From MAG-120531 sp963934855 (GTDB lineage Bacteria > Bacteroidota > Bacteroidia > Flavobacteriales > Flavobacteriaceae): a stretch of 64,000 nt of DNA. Below the pieces are notes generated by a model. The model saw nothing but the letters and a program-made list of their open reading frames with translations, did not search any database and was not told where the DNA came from. The position numbers and the translations under genes were made by a program. The stretch's first letter is position 1. Each line of letters opens with the position of its first letter. The stretch covers positions 1-64,000 of the forward strand of contig CAWWAC010000001.1 in the NCBI GenBank assembly GCA_963934855.1. Direction: 5' to 3'. Positions 1 to 8,256 of this stretch are shown one piece after another.

Positions 1-16
1 ACTGATGAAAATAAAT

Positions 17-24
17 TATATTTG
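17..24 (+). promoter_or_regulatory. -7 promoter element of tRNA-His
   Basis: TATATTTG matches the Bacteroidota -7 consensus TAnnTTTG. Its last base lies 16 nt before the mature tRNA 5' end, which fits a short 5' leader. The -33 element would fall before the window. The same octamer precedes tRNA-Ser at 8154-8161 on the other strand. Confidence 0.6.
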
Positions 25-39
25 CCCCCGATTACAAAT

Positions 40-114
40 GGTGGTTGTAGCTCAGTTGGTTAGAGCGCTGGTTTGTGGTACCAGAGGTCGCCGGTTCGAA
101 CCCGGTCTTCCACC
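40..114 (+). tRNA. tRNA-His (anticodon GTG)
   Basis: The cloverleaf can be drawn by hand. The D arm is GCTC/GAGC, the anticodon stem is CTGGT/ACCAG with loop TTGTGGT (anticodon GTG), and the T loop is TTCGAAC. Position 40 is the G-1 typical of tRNA-His, facing C73 at 114. The acceptor stem GTGGTTG/CTTCCAC pairs at five positions but has two adjacent T-T mismatches (45-109 and 46-108), which is unusual. A strong terminator follows at once, so the gene appears to be a single-gene transcript. Confidence 0.93.
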
Positions 115-122
115 CAGAATTT

Positions 123-152
123 AAGCCTTACTTTAAAAGTAAGGCTTTTTTT
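123..152 (+). terminator. Rho-independent terminator after tRNA-His
   Basis: An 11-bp perfect stem (aagccttactt / aagtaaggctt) with a 3-nt loop is followed by a T run. It lies 8 nt after the tRNA. Confidence 0.9.
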
Positions 153-208
153 GTGGTTTTAAATGTGCCATATTTATCTTCAGAATAAGTATTTTTTTTT
201 GTATTAGC

Positions 209-245
209 TAAAAAAAATCCCCAAAGTCAAAGGACTTGGGGATTT
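209..245 (-). terminator. Terminator of the M28 peptidase gene
   Basis: A stem of aatcccca and agtc pairs with gacttggggatt, with one bulged A and an AAAG loop. On the minus strand it is followed by a run of T (the A run at 210-217 on the plus strand). It lies 20 nt past the stop codon of the M28 gene. Confidence 0.85.
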
Positions 246-265
246 AAATTCAGGTGATTTTTTCT

Positions 266-1810
266 TTATTTAGCAGTCTTGTCTACTACTATTCTATTAG
301 CTCTATTGGCTAGTTCCCATGCAGTGTAAAATACCAAGCGAGTTCTGTTTTCCAACAAATCATAGTTTATTTTATCTGGAGTGTCACTAGGTTTGTGGTA
401 ATCTGCATGGGTTCCATTAAAATAAAAAATGATTGGAATGTTATTTTTTGCAAAATTGTAATGATCACTTCTGTAGTAAAAACGGTTTGGATCATTCTCA
501 TCATTGTAGGTGTAGTCTAAGGCTATATTAGTATATTTCTTATTCACTGCTTCTGAGAGTTCGTGTAATTCAGTGCTTAATTTGTCAGACCCAATAAGGT
601 ATATATAATTTCTATCTCCTTTTCTTTCTGGATCTATGCGCCCAACCATATCTATGTTCAAGTTGGCCACTGTGTTAGCTAATGGTACAATAGGGTCTAC
701 GTCTGTGTAGTATTGAGAGCCCAATAAACCTTTTTCTTCTCCTGTAACATGTAAAAATACAATAGACCTCTTAGGGCCTTTTCCGTTATTAGCAGCATCT
801 TTAAAAGCTTCAGCAATTTCCAAAAGAGCCACAGTACCAGACCCATCGTCATCTGCTCCATTGTGAATTTCTCCATCACTGTTTACCCCAACGTGGTCTA
901 GGTGAGAAGAAATAACAATGTACTCTTCGGGAAATTCACTTCCTTTTAATAAAGCCACTACATTTTCTGACTGTACTTCTTTATTTGCACTTTTAACAGC
1001 AAAAGATACGGGCGTATTTAAAACTCTGGCTTTCATATCAGTTTCAATACCAGATAATATCTTGTTTGCCAACTCAGTATTTAAATAAAAAGAAGGAGTG
1101 GTTTCTTTAGACAAGGCTTTAATTTCCATGCTACCACTGTCGTTTTGTTTCATATAATTAAAACGTCTTTGGTACCGGTCAAAGTTAGCTTGGTCAAAAA
1201 ATAAGATAGCAACGGCTCCTTTTTCTTTAGCAACGGCCACTCTTTTAGAGAGTGCTTCTGAAATATTACTCCATTTGCTAGCTTCTGAACTTCCAGAAAG
1301 TAAAAAATTTCCCTTAGCATCTTTTGGTTCACCAGATTTAAGAAGGACTACTTTACCTTTTACATCTATTGAAGCATAATCTGAATACATGCCTTCTTCA
1401 ATTCCATAATTAGCGTAGACAATAGATTTGAAATTTCCGTTAAACGAATTAAAAGTCATAAAGCCCTCTCCATTTTCTAAACTGCTACTGCCCATAGTCA
1501 TTGTTCCAGTAGGAATTTTACGAATTTCTAAAGCTATGTTTTGGAAATAGTCATCGCCTCCTTTAGCAGCAGGAATACCAAGAGCCACATATTGTTTTTT
1601 TAGATAAGCAATAGCCATTTTTTGGCCAGGTTCTCCAGTTTCTCTTCCTTCAAATTCATCTGAAGCGTAGGTGTATAAATGATCTTTTAATTCTGATTGT
1701 GTAATTGTTTTAGCAAATAACTGAGGATCTGCTACTTTAGTGGTTCCTTTTTTTTGAGCCTGTAAGGTTCCCATTGAAAGGCTTATAATTATAAGGGCTA
1801 GTTTTTTCAT
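266..1810 (-). CDS. Secreted M28-family zinc aminopeptidase with PA domain
   Basis: This 514-residue protein starts with a signal peptide (about residues 1-18, ending LQAQ). A protease-associated insert follows at roughly 130-260, and the M28 catalytic domain covers about 285-505. The five metal ligands expected of M28 are visible: H303 (SHLDH), D320 (GADDDGSG), E359 after the base E358 (TGEEKG), D387 (NIDMVG) and H472 (ADYHKPSDT). M28 enzymes are dizinc aminopeptidases that release N-terminal residues from peptides outside the cytoplasm. The gene has its own terminator and is divergent from the hydroxyproline cluster. Substrate preference cannot be read from the sequence. Confidence 0.93.
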   Translation of the reverse strand: MKKLALIIISLSMGTLQAQKKGTTKVADPQLFAKTITQSELKDHLYTYASDEFEGRETGEPGQKMAIAYLKKQYVALGIPAAKGGDDYFQNIALEIRKIPTGTMTMGSSSLENGEGFMTFNSFNGNFKSIVYANYGIEEGMYSDYASIDVKGKVVLLKSGEPKDAKGNFLLSGSSEASKWSNISEALSKRVAVAKEKGAVAILFFDQANFDRYQRRFNYMKQNDSGSMEIKALSKETTPSFYLNTELANKILSGIETDMKARVLNTPVSFAVKSANKEVQSENVVALLKGSEFPEEYIVISSHLDHVGVNSDGEIHNGADDDGSGTVALLEIAEAFKDAANNGKGPKRSIVFLHVTGEEKGLLGSQYYTDVDPIVPLANTVANLNIDMVGRIDPERKGDRNYIYLIGSDKLSTELHELSEAVNKKYTNIALDYTYNDENDPNRFYYRSDHYNFAKNNIPIIFYFNGTHADYHKPSDTPDKINYDLLENRTRLVFYTAWELANRANRIVVDKTAK

Positions 1811-1825
1811 ATATTTTATGTTTAA

Positions 1826-1841
1826 TTGTGTTTAAGCACAA
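1826..1841. promoter_or_regulatory. 16-bp near-palindrome upstream of the M28 gene
   Basis: TTGTGTTTAAGCACAA is a palindrome with a single mismatched pair. It sits 16 bp before the M28 start codon in the divergent region shared with the hydroxyproline genes. It could be an operator, but nothing in the window identifies a matching regulator. Confidence 0.3.
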
Positions 1842-1977
1842 CTAAAATAACAAAATAAGCACTAGCTAAGTCATCTTTTATGAAAATATTAAGCCAATTA
1901 AATATTTCCTAGTTCATAGGGATTCTTTTAGAATGGTATTTGTATTTTAGTCTTTAAAACAACCAATATCATAGACC

Positions 1978-2895
1978 ATGAGTATACAATGGAAAGGCAT
2001 CATGCCAGCTGTAACTACTAAGTTCACCTCTCAAGACCGCCTGAACTTGCCTTTATTCAGCATAAATTTAGATGCCCAAATGGAAGCTGGTGTTCACGGT
2101 ATTATTCTAGGGGGTACCTTAGGTGAGTCCAGTACCCTAACTATACAAGAAAAAGATATTTTAGTACGCCATACGGTAGCCCATGTAAAGGGGACTATTC
2201 CAGTGGTCATTAACATTGCGGAGCAAACAACCAAAGGCGCAGTAGCAGCTTCGCATGCTGCGCAAGAAGCTGGTGCAAAAGGACTTATGATGCTACCACC
2301 CATGCGCTATAAAGCAACAGCTTATGAAACTATGGCTTATTTTAAGTCCGTTGCTAGTGCCACAGACCTACCAATTATGGTGTATAACAACCCGGTAGAT
2401 TACGGAATAGAAGTCACACTTCCTATGTTTGAGCAGTTATTAAAGTTAGATAATATTCAAGCAGTTAAAGAGTCTACCAGAGACACTACTAATATTACAA
2501 GGCTTAAAAATGCTTTTGGAGATCGCTTAAAAATACTTTCAGGGGTAGATACCCTAGCCTTAGAGAGTATGTTATTAGGTGCAGATGGTTGGGTAGCTGG
2601 TTTAGTTTGTGCTTTTCCTGCAGAAACTGTGGCCATATATGCCTTGGCAATGTCGGGGCAATTGGACAAAGCCACCGATATATACCGCTGGTTTATGCCT
2701 CTTTTAGAATTGGATATAAACCCTCAGTTGGTTCAAAATATTAAAATGGCAGAGGTGGCTACTGGTATAGGGTCTGAACTGGTGCGTTTGCCCAGAATGC
2801 CGTTACAAGGTTTGGAAAGAGAGCGAGTAGGAAAAATTATTGCAGAAGCATTGGCAAAAAGACCTGTATTACCAAACTATAAAACACTCCTATAA
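1978..2895 (+). CDS. DapA-family lyase, probable 1-pyrroline-4-hydroxy-2-carboxylate deaminase
   Basis: This is a 305-residue class I aldolase-fold protein of the dihydrodipicolinate synthase family. It shows the phosphate/carboxylate loop GGTLGESS (45-52), the general-acid Tyr136 in VYNNP and the Schiff-base Lys164 in AVKEST. Context decides the role: the gene is followed by a semialdehyde dehydrogenase (1-nt overlap) and a 4-hydroxyproline epimerase. That is the known set for trans-4-hydroxyproline breakdown, in which this family converts 1-pyrroline-4-hydroxy-2-carboxylate to alpha-ketoglutarate semialdehyde. The family includes many specificities, so the exact reaction is inferred from context. 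Confidence 0.85.
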   Translation: MSIQWKGIMPAVTTKFTSQDRLNLPLFSINLDAQMEAGVHGIILGGTLGESSTLTIQEKDILVRHTVAHVKGTIPVVINIAEQTTKGAVAASHAAQEAGAKGLMMLPPMRYKATAYETMAYFKSVASATDLPIMVYNNPVDYGIEVTLPMFEQLLKLDNIQAVKESTRDTTNITRLKNAFGDRLKILSGVDTLALESMLLGADGWVAGLVCAFPAETVAIYALAMSGQLDKATDIYRWFMPLLELDINPQLVQNIKMAEVATGIGSELVRLPRMPLQGLERERVGKIIAEALAKRPVLPNYKTLL

Positions 2896-4481
2896 TGATA
2901 GAAATTCCCAATCAAAATTTAATAGGTTTCCAATACAGTGCTGAAAGCGCTCACAGCTTTCAGACTTTTAATCCTATCACCCAAAAGGCTACTCCTTGGA
3001 CTTTTAAATGTGCCACAGTAGAAGAGGCTTCACTGGCTACTAGAAAAGCCGCTTATGCCTTTGAACCCTTTCAGGCCTTAAAACTTAAAGAGCGCGCTGC
3101 TTTTCTAAGAGCTATTGCCATTGAAATATTGGCTTTGGGAGACTTCCTTATAGACACTTATTGTACAGAAACTGGCTTGCCAGCAGCTAGGGCAATGGGA
3201 GAGCGGGGTAGGACCATAGGGCAATTAGAAGGCTTTGCCACTGCGCTAGAAAATGGACAGTTTCTAGATCCAGTGATAGACCATGAAGACTTGGAAAGAA
3301 GCCCTATTGCAAAAGTTGATATTAGAAAAATAAACTACCCACTAGGACCAATAGTTGTATTTGGTGCCAGTAATTTTCCATTGGCTTATTCAACCGCAGG
3401 GGGAGACACCGCAAGTGCGCTGGCTACTGGATGCCCTGTAATTGTAAAGGGCCACCCCATGCACGCTGCTACTGGTGCTTTAGTAGCGTCTGCTATTTTA
3501 AAAGCAGCCAAAGATACTGGAATGCCAGAAGGTGTCTTTTCTAATTTAAACAGCAATAGCTATGAATTGGGTCAGCAATTGGTAAAAGATCCGCTCATTA
3601 AAGGAGTGGGTTTTACAGGAAGTGTTGCTGGTGGAACTGCCCTTTACCAATTGGCACAAAGTAGGTCAGAGCCAATTCCTGTGTTTGCTGAAATGGGTTC
3701 TGTGAACCCTATAATTGTGCTTCCAGAAGCTTTGGATCTCGGAGCTACAGATTGGGCAGAAGCTTGTGCGGCTTCTATAGCTTTAGGTTCTGGACAGTTT
3801 TGCACCAATCCAGGTTTGATTTTTTGTGTAGAGGGCCCAGAAACAGCACTTTTTATAAGTCATTTAAAAGCCGCTTTTTCTAAAATAAGTCCTACGGTTA
3901 TGTTGCACCCAAATATACACGCAGCTTATAATAAAGGTAGGGGAGAAGTAGCAGAAAAAGCTCAGTTATTAGCTACCACACAGCCACAAGAATTAAAAAG
4001 CGAAAATGGATTTGGAGAGGGTGCTATTTATGAAGTAAACGCCACAACTTTTGCTGCAAATCCTAGCTTGCATTTAGAAGTTTTTGGTCCCATGTCTTTA
4101 TTGGTGCGCTGCAAAAATATAGCGGAGCTTATTCCACTGATAGCTAATTTAGAAGGACAGTTAACGGGCACTATTTTAGGAACTGAAAAGGCTATAGCCG
4201 CCCAACCCGTTTTAGTAAACACACTTAAAAATAGGGTAGGACGTATTATATTTAATGGAGTGCCCACTGGAGTAGAAGTATGTGCAGCCATGCAACATGG
4301 AGGTCCTTTCCCTGCTAGCTCAGACGCAAGATTTACAGCTGTAGGGGTTCATGCTATGAAAAGATGGTTAAGGCCTATATCTTTCCAGAATTGGCCGCAA
4401 TTACAATTGCCCTTAGCTTTACAAGAGGGAAACCCCTTAAAAATTTGGCGCCTTGTAGACGGATCACTTTCTTTAGATTAA
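2895..4481 (+). CDS. Aldehyde dehydrogenase, probable alpha-ketoglutarate semialdehyde dehydrogenase
   Basis: This 528-residue NAD(P)-dependent aldehyde dehydrogenase has Glu266 (FAEMGS) as general base and the nucleophile Cys303 (GQFCTNPG). The start ATG shares its A with the TAA stop of the preceding gene (TAATG), indicating translational coupling. The neighbouring deaminase and epimerase imply oxidation of 2-oxoglutarate semialdehyde to 2-oxoglutarate, the last step of hydroxyproline catabolism. The long, ketoglutarate-semialdehyde-type ALDH subfamily fits the length and the NPG after the Cys. The cofactor was not determined. Confidence 0.87.
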   Translation: MIEIPNQNLIGFQYSAESAHSFQTFNPITQKATPWTFKCATVEEASLATRKAAYAFEPFQALKLKERAAFLRAIAIEILALGDFLIDTYCTETGLPAARAMGERGRTIGQLEGFATALENGQFLDPVIDHEDLERSPIAKVDIRKINYPLGPIVVFGASNFPLAYSTAGGDTASALATGCPVIVKGHPMHAATGALVASAILKAAKDTGMPEGVFSNLNSNSYELGQQLVKDPLIKGVGFTGSVAGGTALYQLAQSRSEPIPVFAEMGSVNPIIVLPEALDLGATDWAEACAASIALGSGQFCTNPGLIFCVEGPETALFISHLKAAFSKISPTVMLHPNIHAAYNKGRGEVAEKAQLLATTQPQELKSENGFGEGAIYEVNATTFAANPSLHLEVFGPMSLLVRCKNIAELIPLIANLEGQLTGTILGTEKAIAAQPVLVNTLKNRVGRIIFNGVPTGVEVCAAMQHGGPFPASSDARFTAVGVHAMKRWLRPISFQNWPQLQLPLALQEGNPLKIWRLVDGSLSLD

Positions 4482-4509
4482 AAACCAATGATTTTATACG
4501 TTTAATTAG

Positions 4510-5517
4510 ATGTCTAGAAAAACATTTTTTTGTATTGACGCTCATACCTGCGGAAACCCAGTGAGGGTGATAGCAGAAGGAGGCCCCACTCTTAAAGGGA
4601 TCAGTATGAGTGAAAAACGTCAGCATTTCTTAAAAGAGTATGATTGGGTAAGAAAAGGGCTTATGTATGAGCCCAGAGGTCACGATATGATGAGTGGTAG
4701 TATCTTTTACCCACCCTCTAATCCAGAAAATGACATAGCCATTTTGTTTATTGAAACCAGTGGCTGCCTACCTATGTGCGGTCACGGCACTATTGGTAGT
4801 ATAACCATAGGAATAGAAGAGGGGCTAATAACCCCTAAAATACCAGGAAAAGTACGCTTAGAAACCCCAGCAGGTTTGGTGCTCATTGAATACAGCCAAA
4901 AGGGTAAAAAAGTTGATTGGGTAAAGCTCATCAATGTAAAGTCTTATTTGGCGGCAAAGGACTTAAAAGTACATCATTCTGTTTTGGGATTGTTGTGTTT
5001 TGATGTGGCTTATGGGGGTAATTTTTACGCCATTATAGACCCTCAAGAAAACTTTAAAGGTATAGAAATCTATACAGCTAGCCAGCTTATTGCTTTCTCA
5101 GGAGAACTTAGGACTGCCATTAACAGCGCTTATCCAAATGCCTTTATTCACCCAGAAGATATTAGTATTAATAGTGTGAGTCACATACTTTGGGCAGGAA
5201 AAACTATAGATCCAAAAGCCACGGCGCGCAATGCTGTATTTTACGGAGATAAGGCTATAGATAGATCTCCTTGCGGCACAGGAACATCGGCCAGAATGGC
5301 CCAATGGCAAGCAAAGGGATTACTCAAAGAGAATGAACCTTTTATTCATGAAAGCTTTATTGGCTCTCAGTTTACTGGTAAAATTGAAAAAGTCACTAGT
5401 CTGGGTGGTTTTCCCGCTATTGTTCCAAGCATCCAAGGTTGGGCCAAGGTGTACGGTTATAACAAGATTATTATAGATGACGATGATCCTTACGCACATG
5501 GTTTTCAAGTCATATAA
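4510..5517 (+). CDS. 4-hydroxyproline 2-epimerase (proline racemase family)
   Basis: The 335-residue protein belongs to the two-cysteine racemase family. Both catalytic cysteines are present: Cys90 in LPMCGHGT and Cys255 in DRSPCGTGTS. Members that dehydrate trans-3-hydroxyproline carry Thr at the second position, so two Cys point to epimerase or racemase chemistry. It should interconvert trans-4-hydroxy-L-proline and cis-4-hydroxy-D-proline, the first step of the pathway whose later steps are encoded just upstream. The gap to the ALDH gene is 28 nt. The FAD-dependent D-hydroxyproline dehydrogenase needed for step two is not in the window. Confidence 0.87.
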   Translation: MSRKTFFCIDAHTCGNPVRVIAEGGPTLKGISMSEKRQHFLKEYDWVRKGLMYEPRGHDMMSGSIFYPPSNPENDIAILFIETSGCLPMCGHGTIGSITIGIEEGLITPKIPGKVRLETPAGLVLIEYSQKGKKVDWVKLINVKSYLAAKDLKVHHSVLGLLCFDVAYGGNFYAIIDPQENFKGIEIYTASQLIAFSGELRTAINSAYPNAFIHPEDISINSVSHILWAGKTIDPKATARNAVFYGDKAIDRSPCGTGTSARMAQWQAKGLLKENEPFIHESFIGSQFTGKIEKVTSLGGFPAIVPSIQGWAKVYGYNKIIIDDDDPYAHGFQVI

Positions 5518-5527
5518 TATTTAAAAT

Positions 5528-5535
5528 TAAATTTG
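5528..5535 (+). promoter_or_regulatory. Candidate -7 element for the first TauE/SafE gene
   Basis: TAAATTTG is an exact TAnnTTTG match 11 nt after the epimerase stop codon. No clear TTTG lies about 19 nt upstream. If used, it would give a leader of roughly 70 nt containing the 19-bp palindrome at 5552-5570. Confidence 0.4.
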
Positions 5536-5551
5536 AACAAATGGGTTAGGT

Positions 5552-5570
5552 AATAATGGTTACCATTATT
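5552..5570. promoter_or_regulatory. Perfect 19-bp palindrome (operator or weak terminator)
   Basis: aataatggt-t-accattatt has two 9-bp arms around one central base. As RNA it would form a weak 7-bp stem followed by TTTT, so it could end the hydroxyproline transcript. As DNA it resembles an operator placed just after the candidate promoter at 5528-5535. I cannot choose between these readings. Confidence 0.5.
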
Positions 5571-5610
5571 TTTATAATGCCCGCTTAGCTTTAGCCTTTA
5601 ATTTTTCACT

Positions 5611-6411
5611 ATGGATGTTTTAGAGATTTTTGGATATTTTGGTGCCCTTGTAATTGGGATGGTTTTAGGACTTATTGGGGGCGGTGGTTCTATATTAACA
5701 GTACCCATTCTAGTTTATTTAATGGCTGTAAATCCCATGACTGCAACTGCTTATTCTCTCTTTGTTGTGGGTACTTCTTCCCTTTTTGGAGCTTATAAAA
5801 ATTTCAAAAAGGGTTTGGTAGACCTAAAGACTGCACTTGTTTTTGCTGCACCCGCATTTCTTGGGGTATACGCCACCAGACGTTATTTAATGCCTGCCTT
5901 ACCTAATGAATTTTTTATTATGGAGGGTGTTCTTATTACTAAGAATTTAGCCATTATGGTGTTTTTTGCTATGATAATGATATTGGCTTCTATAGCCATG
6001 ATTAGAAACAATAAAGTGGTTCAGATTGAAGAAGAGCAGGTCATTAGCTACAACTACTCCATGATTATTTTAGAGGGGGCTGTTGTAGGCGTTTTAACAG
6101 GAATTGTTGGCGCTGGGGGTGGTTTTTTAATTATTCCTGCATTGGTATTATTTGCCAAGTTGTCCATGAAAAAAGCGGTAGCTACCTCTCTTTTAATCAT
6201 AGCTATTAAATCTTTGTTTGGCTTTATTGGAGATATTCAAAACATAGATATAGACTGGGTATTCTTATTAAGTTTTACAGCCCTTTCTATTACTGGAATT
6301 TTCTTAGGTATTTACTTTTCTAAGTATATTCCAGGACACAAACTCAAGAAATCCTTTGGTTGGTTTGTTCTTATTATGGGGCTTTATATACTCTATAAGG
6401 AGCTTTTTTAG
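5611..6411 (+). CDS. TauE/SafE (TSUP) family membrane permease
   Basis: This 266-residue, very hydrophobic protein has about eight transmembrane segments in two halves. Each half opens with a Gly-rich motif: GLIGGGGS near residue 20 and GIVGAGGGFLIIP near 170. This repeated arrangement is typical of the TSUP family, which exports or imports sulfite, sulfoacetate or other small organic anions. The substrate is unknown. It follows the hydroxyproline genes on the same strand after a 93-nt spacer with a promoter-like element and a palindrome, so it may be separately transcribed. Its 3' end converges on the M20 gene 25 nt away. Confidence 0.85.
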   Translation: MDVLEIFGYFGALVIGMVLGLIGGGGSILTVPILVYLMAVNPMTATAYSLFVVGTSSLFGAYKNFKKGLVDLKTALVFAAPAFLGVYATRRYLMPALPNEFFIMEGVLITKNLAIMVFFAMIMILASIAMIRNNKVVQIEEEQVISYNYSMIILEGAVVGVLTGIVGAGGGFLIIPALVLFAKLSMKKAVATSLLIIAIKSLFGFIGDIQNIDIDWVFLLSFTALSITGIFLGIYFSKYIPGHKLKKSFGWFVLIMGLYILYKELF

Positions 6412-6436
6412 TTTTATAATTCTAAATATTTAATTT

Positions 6437-7720
6437 TTACCTTTCAAAACCAGCCTCTGACAGAAGTAATAATAGGGCCAACTGAATGGACTTGTGCCCT
6501 TCTTTATTATACCACCATTCATTTAATGCATGTGCATTTCCTCCAATACCTCCCCTTCCAATAGTAACTGAAGGGATTCCTAAAGAAATAGGAATATTAG
6601 AATCTGTTGAGCCTATTGTGAGGGATGGCGTTTCATTAAAATATGCCGTAGCAGCCATAGCCCTTTGAATTAATGGAAGATTTGGCTCTAGTGATCCAGA
6701 GGGACGATTCCCAATTTTATCTATGTGTACGGTTAAAGAGGCTCCTTGGCGCTTTATTGAATTCTGTTTTTTTAAGGCATCACTTACCGCTTGGTTAAGA
6801 AGCCCTTCCATTACGTCAAGTCTTGTAGGTTCTATGGATCTAATATCAATTTCCATAATAGACTCAAAGGGAATGGAGTTCACAGAAGTACCCCCATTAA
6901 CTACTCCAATATTGTAGCTTGTTTTAGGGCCCTCTAAGGTGTATTCATTTGCTGCATCTATAAAATTATCAATGGCAGATCCCATTGCATGGTGGGGGTT
7001 TGCCAGACCAAAGGCACCCCAAGAATGACCACCTGGGCCATTAAAAGTAACACGATATCTGTAAGAGCCAAGGCCTTTAATGTTCACTCTTCCTATATCT
7101 CCTCCATCAATTGCTATCCAGGAATCAATTTTAGGGACATTATTTTTAAATAAATATTTAACGCCTCTTAAATCTCCTAGACCTTCTTCACCAACAGTTC
7201 CAACAATTAGAATATTATCTCTGGTTTTAATGTTTTTATCTTTAATTGTTTTTAGAACAGTTAAAACCATAGATAAGCCTCTAGTGTCGTCGCCAATACC
7301 AGGAGCATAAATGGTGTCATTAATAATTCTAGTTGTCACATCAGTCCCTTCCGGAAAAACAGTATCTAAATGGGCATCTAGAGCAACAGTTTTATTGCCT
7401 ACCAAACCTTTTAAAAGCCCTAAAACATTTCCTTCTTCATCTATCCACACAGAATCTAGTCCAATTTCTCTTATTTTTTCCGCAAATCTTTGAGCGCGTT
7501 TTTGCTCTTTAAATGGAGGAGCAGCAATTTCAGTCAATTCAATTAAATTGTCATGCGTAAAGGTTTCTAAATCTACAATATAATCAAAAGAAGCTTTTAT
7601 TTTTTTTGATTTAGATAGCTGATCAATTTGCTTGGAATATTTTTTATCAATGGGCGCAGTGTCTATTTGAGCTTGAAGTGTAATAGAAAATAAAAAGAGA
7701 AAAAACAAAAGGTTTTTCAT
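6437..7720 (-). CDS. Secreted M20-family zinc peptidase
   Basis: The 427-residue protein has a signal peptide (1-18, ending LQAQ). The M20 metal ligands are present: H117 and D119 (DAHLDT), D144/D145 (GIGDDTRG), E178/E179 (GTVGEEG), an Asp in AIDGGD near 205, and a C-terminal His in GNAHALNEWW. A dimerisation domain sits between about 215 and 330. M20 enzymes are metallo-aminopeptidases, dipeptidases or carboxypeptidases. The signal peptide places this one in the periplasm or outside. It resembles the tripeptidase branch more than the M20D amidohydrolase encoded at 44974-46254. There is no obvious partner gene. Confidence 0.9.
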   Translation of the reverse strand: MKNLLFFLFLFSITLQAQIDTAPIDKKYSKQIDQLSKSKKIKASFDYIVDLETFTHDNLIELTEIAAPPFKEQKRAQRFAEKIREIGLDSVWIDEEGNVLGLLKGLVGNKTVALDAHLDTVFPEGTDVTTRIINDTIYAPGIGDDTRGLSMVLTVLKTIKDKNIKTRDNILIVGTVGEEGLGDLRGVKYLFKNNVPKIDSWIAIDGGDIGRVNIKGLGSYRYRVTFNGPGGHSWGAFGLANPHHAMGSAIDNFIDAANEYTLEGPKTSYNIGVVNGGTSVNSIPFESIMEIDIRSIEPTRLDVMEGLLNQAVSDALKKQNSIKRQGASLTVHIDKIGNRPSGSLEPNLPLIQRAMAATAYFNETPSLTIGSTDSNIPISLGIPSVTIGRGGIGGNAHALNEWWYNKEGHKSIQLALLLLLSEAGFER

Positions 7721-8051
7721 AGCGGATACTTTAATTTACTGTGGTTAGAATTATAATCTTATTTAAAATTAATCTAATTTTTTTGCTATTGTCTAATTTT
7801 CTAATCAAAAAAAATACATACAATTAAATTTATCATAGTTCGGAAGTCACTTTACCAAATAGTTTTATTAAATGACCTTTAAATATCTCTTTTTTAGTAA
7901 AGATTGATTTTTAGCTTTTCTATAGACTAGTTTAGACAGAACCATTGACTTAACTATTATAAAAAATACCTATTGTTGACTAAATGTGGGCTAAATTTAA
8001 AAACAAAAAACCCTAACTAATTAATATTTAATTGTTAGGGTTTTAATTCTG
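7721..8051. other. Intergenic region of about 330 bp
   Basis: The stretch is very AT-rich, with no credible ORF on either strand. It should contain the M20 promoter, but I found no exact TAnnTTTG on the minus strand. Its right end holds the tRNA-Ser terminator. I see nothing else in it. Confidence 0.6.
8001..8046 (-). terminator. Terminator of tRNA-Ser
   Basis: An 11-bp stem (aaaaccctaac / gttagggtttt) encloses a 16-nt AT-rich loop. On the minus strand it is followed by T-rich sequence. It lies just downstream of the tRNA. Confidence 0.75.
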
Positions 8052-8136
8052 CGGAGAAAGAGGGATTCGAACCCCCGGAGGTGTGACCCTCAACAGTTTT
8101 CAAGACTGCCGCATTCGACCACTCTGCCATTTCTCC
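8052..8136 (-). tRNA. tRNA-Ser (anticodon TGA)
   Basis: Read on the minus strand, the acceptor stem is GGAGAAA/TTTCTCC with discriminator G. The anticodon loop is CTTGAAA (anticodon TGA) on a GCAGT/ACTGT stem, followed by a long variable arm (TGAGGGTCACACCTC) and T loop TTCGAAT. The 85-nt length and long variable arm are typical of tRNA-Ser. It has its own promoter element and terminator. Confidence 0.97.
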
Positions 8137-8153
8137 TAGCGGTTACGCGGGTG

Positions 8154-8161
8154 CAAATATA
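8154..8161 (-). promoter_or_regulatory. -7 promoter element of tRNA-Ser
   Basis: CAAATATA on the plus strand reads TATATTTG on the minus strand, identical to the element before tRNA-His. It ends 18 nt before the mature 5' end. Confidence 0.6.
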
Positions 8162-8243
8162 GAAACCTTTTTTAATTTTGAAAAGGTATTTTAATGTTTT
8201 TTTAATTTAATTAAAAAGTAGAAGTTATTTAAGACTTTGAATG

Positions 8244-8251
8244 TATTTTTG
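8244..8251 (+). promoter_or_regulatory. -7 element abutting the second TauE/SafE start codon
   Basis: TATTTTTG is an exact TAnnTTTG match whose G is only 6 nt before the ATG at 8257. A start site 5-7 nt downstream would give a leaderless or nearly leaderless mRNA. There is no clear -33 TTTG at the usual distance. Confidence 0.4.
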
Positions 8252-8256
8252 TGGTC

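Noticed and set aside
4364..4626. Short open frames across the ALDH-epimerase junction on both strands
   Set aside because: They overlap two convincing genes in other frames and show no family features.
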